Assembly: GCA_028718405.1 (NCBI GenBank)
Contig: JAQULV010000135.1
Coordinates: 1-5,207, forward strand
Direction of reading: 5' to 3'
Source: Smithellaceae bacterium
GTDB taxonomy: Bacteria; Desulfobacterota; Syntrophia; Syntrophales; JAQULV01
DNA: 5,207 nucleotides
This document shows, piece by piece, positions 1 through 5,207 of this stretch (position 1 is the stretch's first letter; each line of letters opens with the position of its first letter). Position numbers and translations under genes: made by a program. The notes beneath the pieces were generated by a model. That model was given only the letters and a program-made list of their open reading frames with translations. It was not told the origin of the DNA and ran no database searches.

Positions 1-2450
1 CGATCTCTATCGCGGCGCAGCCTCGCCCGGACCTGATGTTTGGCAACGACCTGGGAGGGTTCACTCCCGACGGCCGCGAGTACGTCATCTCTACCGCCCG
101 CGGGCAGGTGACGCCGGCGCCCTGGGCGAATGTGCTGGCGAATCCGCTTTTCGGAACGGTTGTCTCGGAGAACGGTCCTACCTATACCTGGAGCGAAAAT
201 GCCCACGAATTTCGTCTTACCCCCTGGTACAACGATCCAGTCAGCGACGCGAGCGGCGAGGCTTTCTATATCCGCGATGAAGAGCGCGGCCACTTCTGGT
301 CTCCCATGCCGCTGCCCAGCCGCGGAGCCACGCCTTACGTCACCCGCCACGGCTTCGGCTACAGTGTCTTCGAACACACGGAGCGGGGTATCGCAACGGA
401 GGTGTGGGTGTACGTGGCCTTGGACGCCCCTGTCAAATTTACGGTAATGAAGGTGCGGAACCTCTCGGGCCGACCACGGCGGCTCTCCGCTACGGGGTAT
501 GCGGAATGGGTGCTGGGAGATTTGCGGACCAAGTCAGTCATGCACGTAGTTACCGAAATCAATCCTCCTAGTGGAGCCCTCTTTGCACGTAACCCTTACA
601 GCACTGAGTTCGGAAAGCGGACGGCCTTTCTTAACGTGGACGACGCAACCCGGACCGTCAGCGGTGACCGAACTGAATTCCTCGGGCGTAACGGTACGCT
701 TTCTAACCCCGCCGCCATGAAGCGGGTGCGGCTTTCCGGCCGGGTAGGGGTCGCCTTGGATCCATGCGGCGCGATACAGGTGGCCTTTGATTTGGCGGAG
801 GGAGAAGAGCGCGAGATCGTCTTTACCCTAGGCGCAGGCCGCGATGCCAACGGCGCGGCCGACCTGGCACTTCGTTTTCAGGGTTCGGCTGCGGCACGCA
901 GCGTCCTGGAAGCGGTATGGCAGTACTGGAGCCGCACCCTCGGTGCGGTCCAGGTGGAGACGCAGGACCCCGCGCTCAACGTTCTCGCCAACGGCTGGCT
1001 CCTCTACCAGACCCTCGCGTGCCGTCTCTGGGGGCGGAGCGGTTACTACCAGTCGGGAGGGGCTTTTGGTTTCCGCGACCAGCTGCAGGATGGAATGGCT
1101 CTGATCCACGCCGAGCCGAGATTAGTGCGGGAGCACCTCCTCCTCAGTGCGTCGCGGCAGTTCTCCGAAGGAGACGTCCAGCACTGGTGGCATCCGCCCT
1201 CGGGCCGCGGCGTGCGCACCCACTGTTCCGATGATTATCTTTGGTTGCCGCTGGCTGCGTGCCGCTATGTTATGACTACCGGAGATACAGGGGTGCTGGA
1301 CGAACCCGTACGCTTCATCAAGGGACGTCCGGTCAATGCCGACGAGGATTCCTATTACGATCTCCCCGGCAAATCCGATGAAAAGGCCAGTCTCTACGAC
1401 CACTGTGTACGAGCTATTATGAGGGGCCTCAGATTCGGCGCCCATGGACTGCCGCTCATCGGTTCCGGCGACTGGAACGACGGCATGAACATGGTGGGTA
1501 AAGACGGTAGAGGCGAAAGTGTCTGGCTTGCCTTCTTTCTCTATAAGGTGCTCATGAAATTCATCGAGCTCGCGCGCATACGCGGGGATATTACCTTTGC
1601 CGAATACTGCGCGAGGGAAGCGGATAAGCTCCGCGGTAACATCGAGGAGCATGGCTGGGATGGAGAGTGGTACCTCCGGGCCTTCTTCGATGATGGGGCG
1701 CCGCTTGGTTCGGCGGGCAACTCCGAATGCCGGATCGATTCCATCGCGCAAAGCTGGTCTGTCCTGTCCGGGGCGGGGAGCGCCTGGCGCTCGCGCCTGG
1801 CGATGGAAGCGGTAGATAAGTATCTCGTGCGCAGGGACCACGCCCTGATTCAGCTTCTCGACCCGCCCTTCGACAAGTCGGATTTAAACCCCGGTTATGT
1901 CAAGGGGTACGTTCCCGGGGTCCGGGAAAACGGCGGCCAGTACACGCATGGTGCCATCTGGGCCGCCATGGCTTTCGCCGCCTTGGGCGACGGCAAGCGG
2001 GCATGGGAACTCCTTAATATGATCAACCCGGTGAATCACGGGGGATCGGCTAAAGGGATCGAGACCTACAAAGTGGAACCCTATGTTGTTGCGGCTGACG
2101 TCTATGCGGTCCCGCCCCACACGGGCCGCGGCGGATGGACCTGGTACACGGGGTCGGCCGGATGGATGTACCGGCTGATCTTGGAATCACTGCTGGGGTT
2201 AAGACTCGTGGTGGACAAGCTGCATGTCAAACCCTGCCTTCCTGCCGATTGGGAAGATTTCACGGTGCACTACCGGTACCGGGAGACAATTTACCATATA
2301 AAGGTCGTACAGGGAAAAGTGGGTGCAGATGAGGGAAGCGTGACCGTGGACGGGGTCGCGCAGCGGGAGCAGGCGATTCCCCTGGCGGACGATCACAGCG
2401 AACACTTCGTCAATGTGGTCACTGCGCCAATTAAGCATAGTACCGTATAG
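1..2450 (+). CDS. ndvB: Cyclic beta-1,2-glucan synthase-type protein, C-terminal GH94 phosphorylase part (5' end outside window)
   Basis: This is the 3' part of a large gene, in frame from base 3. The codons before the ATG at 36 (ISIAAQPRPDL) are open to the window edge and read like the linker before the GH94 module in NdvB/ChvB proteins, so that ATG is probably internal. Numbering from it: the segment LGGFTPDGREYVI through the N-terminal beta-sandwich (about 1-280) is typical of these synthases. The (alpha/alpha)6 catalytic barrel follows (about 290-735), then a small C-terminal beta domain. Visible active-site motifs are RDQLQD (347-352), GSGDWNDGMN with the expected general acid Asp482, RENGGQYTH (Glu631, His638), YKVEPYV (678-684), and PPHTGRGGWTWYTGSAGW with the probable phosphate-binding Thr705-Gly706. 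GH94 enzymes phosphorolyse beta-glucosides; in cyclic glucan synthases this domain controls chain length before ring closure. Full-length family members reach about 2800 residues and sit in the inner membrane. A shorter phosphorylase lacking the GT84 half remains possible, because that half is not visible. The ndvB symbol is family-level. Confidence 0.88.
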   Translation, partial: ISIAAQPRPDLMFGNDLGGFTPDGREYVISTARGQVTPAPWANVLANPLFGTVVSENGPTYTWSENAHEFRLTPWYNDPVSDASGEAFYIRDEERGHFWSPMPLPSRGATPYVTRHGFGYSVFEHTERGIATEVWVYVALDAPVKFTVMKVRNLSGRPRRLSATGYAEWVLGDLRTKSVMHVVTEINPPSGALFARNPYSTEFGKRTAFLNVDDATRTVSGDRTEFLGRNGTLSNPAAMKRVRLSGRVGVALDPCGAIQVAFDLAEGEEREIVFTLGAGRDANGAADLALRFQGSAAARSVLEAVWQYWSRTLGAVQVETQDPALNVLANGWLLYQTLACRLWGRSGYYQSGGAFGFRDQLQDGMALIHAEPRLVREHLLLSASRQFSEGDVQHWWHPPSGRGVRTHCSDDYLWLPLAACRYVMTTGDTGVLDEPVRFIKGRPVNADEDSYYDLPGKSDEKASLYDHCVRAIMRGLRFGAHGLPLIGSGDWNDGMNMVGKDGRGESVWLAFFLYKVLMKFIELARIRGDITFAEYCAREADKLRGNIEEHGWDGEWYLRAFFDDGAPLGSAGNSECRIDSIAQSWSVLSGAGSAWRSRLAMEAVDKYLVRRDHALIQLLDPPFDKSDLNPGYVKGYVPGVRENGGQYTHGAIWAAMAFAALGDGKRAWELLNMINPVNHGGSAKGIETYKVEPYVVAADVYAVPPHTGRGGWTWYTGSAGWMYRLILESLLGLRLVVDKLHVKPCLPADWEDFTVHYRYRETIYHIKVVQGKVGADEGSVTVDGVAQREQAIPLADDHSEHFVNVVTAPIKHSTV

Positions 2451-2567
2451 CTTCGCACCGGACCGTCTGCCGGCGACGAGCCAGGAAACTCGTATGGTGC
2501 CCCTCGGTTTCCCAAAGGACTCCATCAAGTTCCCTGCGCTGCCACGGTGCTTACGAGACGACCGGCA
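2451..2567. other. Short intergenic gap between convergent genes
   Basis: These 117 bases separate the TAG stop of the glucan synthase gene from the TGA stop of the molybdopterin-binding subunit gene. The two genes converge, so no promoter is expected here and none is seen. No classic intrinsic terminator (GC-rich stem followed by a T run) is present on either strand. Two weak structures exist: a 5-bp stem, acgag (2476-2480) with ctcgt (2489-2493), and a bulged inverted repeat listed separately. Short ORFs that cross the gap are overlaps with the flanking genes and show no recognisable protein. Confidence 0.7.
2540..2567 (-). repeat. Imperfect inverted repeat directly after the large-subunit stop codon
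   Basis: On the plus strand TGCC-AC-GGT (2540-2548) can pair with ACCGGCA (2561-2567). This gives seven base pairs with a two-base bulge and a 12-base loop. On the minus strand it begins immediately after the TGA of the molybdopterin-binding subunit gene. No T tract follows on either strand, so it is at best a weak or Rho-assisted 3' end structure, and it may be chance. Confidence 0.2.
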
Positions 2568-4715
2568 TCACGCCTTATTCAGCCGGATGGGGAGTTCGCG
2601 GATCCGTTGTCCCGTGGCCGAAAAAATCGCTCCCGCCAATGCCGGCGCTACGGTCCCGACCGCGACTTCGCCGATTCCTCCCGGGGCCTCGCGGCTCTCA
2701 ATAATATGCACTTCGACGGCCGGCATTTCGTTCATGCGCAACATGGGGTAGTCGTTGAAGTTTGATTGTTTCACCCTCCCACGGGCTATCGTGATCTCAT
2801 CCTTGAGAGCCGCCGTGAGGCCGAAGACAATTCCGCCTTCCACCTGAGCCTCAATGGTTAAGGGATTCACGCTCTGCCCACAGTCGACCGCGCAGACGAC
2901 GCGGTGGACGCGGAGAGCATCGCCGGCCGGAAGAGAGATTTCCACGACCTGAGCGACGTGGCTGCCGTATGCCTGGAGGGCGGCGATTCCCCGGAATCTG
3001 CCCTTCTGCAGGGGCTTGTCCCACCCGGCCTCCGATGCCGCCTTATCCAGCACACCTAAGAGACGCGGCTGTTTGGTAAGAAGTGCGCGGCGCAGTTCAT
3101 AGGGATCTTTCTTTCCCGCATGGGCAATCTCGTCAAGAAAACTTTCGACGAAGAAGGTGTTCTGGGAATGACCTACGGAGCGCCAGAAACCGACGGGTAT
3201 TCCCGGTTCGTTTTCGATATACTCGACACGTAGATTGGGGATTCCGTAAATAATATCCGCCGCTCCTTCCACGGCTGACGGGTCGATGATCGGCGGCGCC
3301 GTGCCAAACATCTGGGCGTGTGCTCCGAATATGGAAGGACCCACAATTCTGTGCATCCACGCCACGGGCATACCCTGGTCATCCAGAGCGGCGGTCATGC
3401 GACTGTATATGGCGGGCCGGTAGTGATCGTGGTGCATGTCATCCTCGCGCGTCCAGACCACCTTGACCGGTCGGCCCACGGCCTTGGATATTTCGACCGC
3501 CTCGGCCAGGAAATCAGCTTCCGCCCGCCGTCCGAAGCCGGTGCCCAAAAAAGTGGTATGAATAGCGATGGTGTCTTGGGGAAGTCCCGTTATCTTTGCC
3601 GCGACGCGCTGAGCGATCGTTTGACCTTGCGTCGGCGCCCAGATCTCACATTTATCCTTTAAGACACTGGCCGTGCAGTTCATGGGCTCCATGTTGGCAT
3701 GCGCGAGATAGGGGACTTCATAGACGGCTTCGATTTTTCGCTTACTCCGTTTGAAGATCCCCAGTGCATCGCCGTCGTTCCGCGCAGTCGGTCCGGTTCT
3801 TTGAGAGGCCTTCTTGAAGGCGCGCCTGATATCCTCGCTGGAAAGCCTCGCGAGGGATCCCTCATCCCACTTGACCTTGAGGCGATCGCGTCCCGCCTTT
3901 GCGGCCCAAAAGGTATCACCCACCACGGCCACGCCGCTGGCAATCGGCACGACGCCGCGGACCTCCGGAACCGCTTTGGCCTCACGGTCGTCGTAGCCCG
4001 CGAGCTTGCCGCCGAAGACCGGGCAGCGGGAAACGACGGCCACCAGCGCATTCGGCACCGTTACATCGAGGCCGAAGGCGCCAGCTCCCCGAACCTTCAG
4101 CGGCGTATCTAATCGGTCCGCGCCTTTGCCGATAATCTCGAATTCTTCGGGATCCTTGAGCTTCACTTTTTTCGGTACAGGCATTTCCGCCGCCTTCTGA
4201 ACAAGGTCCCCATAGGCGAGCCTTCTCCCGCTGGCAGGATGGATCACGGCGCCGCTTTCCGTACGGCACGCGTCGCTGCCCACGTTCCACGTCGCCGCTG
4301 CCGCCGATACGAGCATGGTCCTTGCGGTTGCGCCCGCCTCGCGCAACGGTTTCCAGAAAGAGCGCACGCTAGTACTGCCGCCGGTGAGCTGCATGCCGAT
4401 GATCGGGTTATAATAGACTTTAGCGGCGGGAGACTGTTCGAATTGAACATTCTTCCATTCCGTGTCCAACTCGTCGGCAACGATCATCGGAAACGACGTC
4501 AGAACTCCCTGGCCCATATCCGACTGGGGGACGATCACAATGACCTTGCCCTCCGCATCGATCCGGAGGAAGGCATTGGGCGTGAATTTCGCCGCACCCG
4601 CGGCACCGGCTTTTCGTTCGCCCAGCGGAACGTAAAATCCGAGAATCATGCCGCCGCCGATAGCAGCGCCTGCCTTCAAAAATTGACGCCTGCTCAAATT
4701 CAGGATATTGTTCAT
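2568..4715 (-). CDS. iorB: Tat-exported molybdopterin-binding subunit of a xanthine oxidase-family hydroxylase (isoquinoline 1-oxidoreductase beta-like)
   Basis: This is the large catalytic subunit of a molybdenum hydroxylase, 715 residues, a normal full length for the IorB branch. The N-terminus carries a twin-arginine signal (SRRQFLK at 8-14, then a Gly/Ala-rich hydrophobic stretch to about 31), so the protein should be exported folded with its cofactor. Family motifs in order are MGQGV (67-71), [12 protein letters not shown] (110-121), [11 protein letters not shown] (338-348), the dinucleotide-cofactor loop GTGFGRR (391-397), [15 protein letters not shown] (420-434), [11 protein letters not shown] (509-519), VDCGQSVNP (610-618), and PGGIGE with the expected catalytic Glu683. 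This branch is expected to bind the molybdopterin cytosine dinucleotide form. The gene follows the [2Fe-2S] subunit gene with a 4-base overlap, and its start is fixed by a strong AAGGAGGT site. By family knowledge it hydroxylates carbon next to nitrogen in heterocycles or oxidises aldehydes, using water as the oxygen source. The actual substrate is unknown, so the symbol is family-level. Thr392 replaces the glycine usual in GGGFGRR. Confidence 0.92.
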   Translation of the reverse strand: MNNILNLSRRQFLKAGAAIGGGMILGFYVPLGERKAGAAGAAKFTPNAFLRIDAEGKVIVIVPQSDMGQGVLTSFPMIVADELDTEWKNVQFEQSPAAKVYYNPIIGMQLTGGSTSVRSFWKPLREAGATARTMLVSAAAATWNVGSDACRTESGAVIHPASGRRLAYGDLVQKAAEMPVPKKVKLKDPEEFEIIGKGADRLDTPLKVRGAGAFGLDVTVPNALVAVVSRCPVFGGKLAGYDDREAKAVPEVRGVVPIASGVAVVGDTFWAAKAGRDRLKVKWDEGSLARLSSEDIRRAFKKASQRTGPTARNDGDALGIFKRSKRKIEAVYEVPYLAHANMEPMNCTASVLKDKCEIWAPTQGQTIAQRVAAKITGLPQDTIAIHTTFLGTGFGRRAEADFLAEAVEISKAVGRPVKVVWTREDDMHHDHYRPAIYSRMTAALDDQGMPVAWMHRIVGPSIFGAHAQMFGTAPPIIDPSAVEGAADIIYGIPNLRVEYIENEPGIPVGFWRSVGHSQNTFFVESFLDEIAHAGKKDPYELRRALLTKQPRLLGVLDKAASEAGWDKPLQKGRFRGIAALQAYGSHVAQVVEISLPAGDALRVHRVVCAVDCGQSVNPLTIEAQVEGGIVFGLTAALKDEITIARGRVKQSNFNDYPMLRMNEMPAVEVHIIESREAPGGIGEVAVGTVAPALAGAIFSATGQRIRELPIRLNKA
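4712..4715 (-). other. ATGA stop/start overlap between the two oxidoreductase genes
   Basis: On the minus strand the four bases ATGA contain both the ATG of the large subunit and the TGA of the [2Fe-2S] subunit. Such overlaps are typical of co-transcribed, translationally coupled genes whose products form one complex, which fits two subunits of one hydroxylase. Confidence 0.9.
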
Positions 4716-5182
4716 TGGTCAATACCTCCTTGCGCCATCATCTTCGCTGCCCGATGAATGGCCCGGCGTATTCTTTGATAGGTGCCGCAGCGGCAGATGT
4801 TGCCGGACATATATTGGTCGATATCTGCATCGCTTGGCGATGCCTTCTTCGCCAGGAGTGCGGCCGCCTGCATGATCTGTCCTGAATGACAGTATCCGCA
4901 TTGTGGCACGTCTTCGGCGATCCATGCCTTTTGCACCGGATGTGACCCGTCTGTCGAAAGACCCTCGATGGTGGTGATGTCCTTTCCGAGCACGGATGAG
5001 ACAGGGGTCACGCAGGACCGGACGGCTTCGCCGTTCACGTGCACCGTACAGGCCCCGCAGAGGGCAGCTCCGCAGCTGTACTTCGTGCCCGTCAGGCCGA
5101 TGGAATCCCGAAGAACCCACAGCAGGGGCGTATCCGGGAGAACATCGATACTGTATTCTTTTCCGTTGATCTTGAGTCTCAT
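4712..5182 (-). CDS. iorA: [2Fe-2S] iron-sulfur subunit of a xanthine oxidase-family hydroxylase (isoquinoline 1-oxidoreductase alpha-like)
   Basis: This is the small electron-transfer subunit, 156 residues, the usual length for the family. An N-terminal plant-ferredoxin-like domain (about 1-75) has Cys37, Cys42, Cys45 and Cys57 in the pattern CGAALCGAC...C. A C-terminal four-helix [2Fe-2S]-binding domain (about 80-150) has Cys95, Cys98, Cys130 and Cys132 in [11 protein letters not shown] and GNICRCGTY. All eight cluster ligands are present. The subunit should pass electrons from the Mo site of the partner encoded just downstream to an external acceptor, probably a cytochrome c, since no FAD domain is present. 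It has no signal peptide, so it is probably carried to the periplasm bound to the Tat-exported large subunit. The start [14 protein letters not shown] matches the usual family N-terminus. However, no clear ribosome binding site precedes it and the frame stays open to the window edge, so a slightly earlier start cannot be excluded. His99 stands where glutamine or threonine is more familiar. The symbol is family-level. Confidence 0.92.
   Translation of the reverse strand: MRLKINGKEYSIDVLPDTPLLWVLRDSIGLTGTKYSCGAALCGACTVHVNGEAVRSCVTPVSSVLGKDITTIEGLSTDGSHPVQKAWIAEDVPQCGYCHSGQIMQAAALLAKKASPSDADIDQYMSGNICRCGTYQRIRRAIHRAAKMMAQGGIDQ
4724..4731 (-). promoter_or_regulatory. Strong Shine-Dalgarno site for the molybdopterin-binding subunit gene
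   Basis: Read on the minus strand this is AAGGAGGT, a full match to the 16S anti-Shine-Dalgarno core. It lies 8 bases before the ATG at 4715. It sits inside the last codons of the upstream [2Fe-2S] subunit gene, and its position decides the start of the large subunit. Together with the ATGA overlap it suggests efficient, possibly coupled, translation of the second gene. Confidence 0.85.
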
Positions 5183-5207
5183 CTTCGTCGCTGTTTGCGG
5201 TTTGGTA
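5183..5207 (-). other. Leader of the [2Fe-2S] subunit gene, cut by the window edge
   Basis: Only 25 bases are available upstream of the small-subunit ATG. On the minus strand they end in GCGACGAAG directly before ATG. There is no good Shine-Dalgarno match at normal spacing and no recognisable -10 box. No in-frame stop occurs here, so neither promoter nor start can be settled from this window. Confidence 0.5.

Noticed and set aside
36..38. ATG at 36 as the true start of the GH94 gene
   Set aside because: The frame continues upstream with codons that fit the pre-GH94 linker of cyclic glucan synthases, and no ribosome binding site precedes this ATG. It is more likely an internal methionine.
1122..1841. 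239-codon open frame on the minus strand inside the GH94 gene
   Set aside because: It lies wholly antisense to a strongly conserved catalytic domain, its translation shows no recognisable domain, and long antisense frames are common in GC-rich coding DNA.
2476..2493. Hairpin acgag/ctcgt as a terminator for the glucan gene
   Set aside because: The stem is only five base pairs with an eight-base loop and is not followed by a T run.
2199..2528. 109-codon minus-strand frame running from the convergent gap into the glucan gene
   Set aside because: Most of it is antisense to the conserved C-terminal part of the GH94 gene, there is no recognisable product, and no clear ribosome binding site.
2413..2751. 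112-codon plus-strand frame across the intergenic gap
   Set aside because: It overlaps the end of the glucan gene in another frame and the antisense of the molybdopterin-binding subunit gene. The sequence is low in conserved character and best explained as a shadow.
4239..4757. 172-codon plus-strand frame opposite the 5' part of the large-subunit gene
   Set aside because: It is antisense to the conserved Tat signal and N-terminal domain, with no recognisable protein family.

Overview
The window reads as chromosomal DNA from a moderately GC-rich, probably Gram-negative bacterium. Three things point that way: a cyclic beta-glucan synthase-type protein, a twin-arginine-exported molybdenum hydroxylase, and a canonical AAGGAGGT ribosome binding site. 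I cannot assign a genus. A proteobacterium (delta- or alpha-like) would fit but is not shown.

Layout: bases 1-2450 (+) hold the 3' part of a large gene whose visible product is an essentially complete GH94 (old name GT36) phosphorylase module of the kind found at the C-terminus of cyclic beta-1,2-glucan synthase (NdvB/ChvB). The reading frame is open through the left edge, so the true start and any glycosyltransferase half lie outside. Bases 2451-2567 are a short intergenic gap between convergent genes, with only weak hairpins. Bases 2568-5182 (-) hold a two-gene unit read right to left: a small [2Fe-2S] subunit (156 aa, IorA-like) followed by a Tat-signal-bearing molybdopterin-binding subunit (715 aa, IorB-like). 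They overlap by the 4-base ATGA arrangement. The last 25 bases are the leader of the small-subunit gene.

How the genes work together: the IorA/IorB-like pair should form one periplasmic molybdenum hydroxylase. Electrons would pass from the Mo site in the large subunit through the two [2Fe-2S] clusters of the small one to an acceptor not encoded here. The small subunit has no signal peptide of its own, so it probably crosses the membrane folded and bound to the large subunit. The substrate (N-heterocycle, aldehyde or other) cannot be read from the sequence. The glucan gene is convergent and shows no functional link to the oxidoreductase, beyond both products relating to the cell envelope or periplasm.

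I see no mobile element, RNA gene, CRISPR array or clearly new system. The points worth a second look are small: residue substitutions in cofactor-binding motifs, the missing redox partner and maturation genes, the lack of a strong terminator between convergent genes, and the unresolved start of the small subunit.
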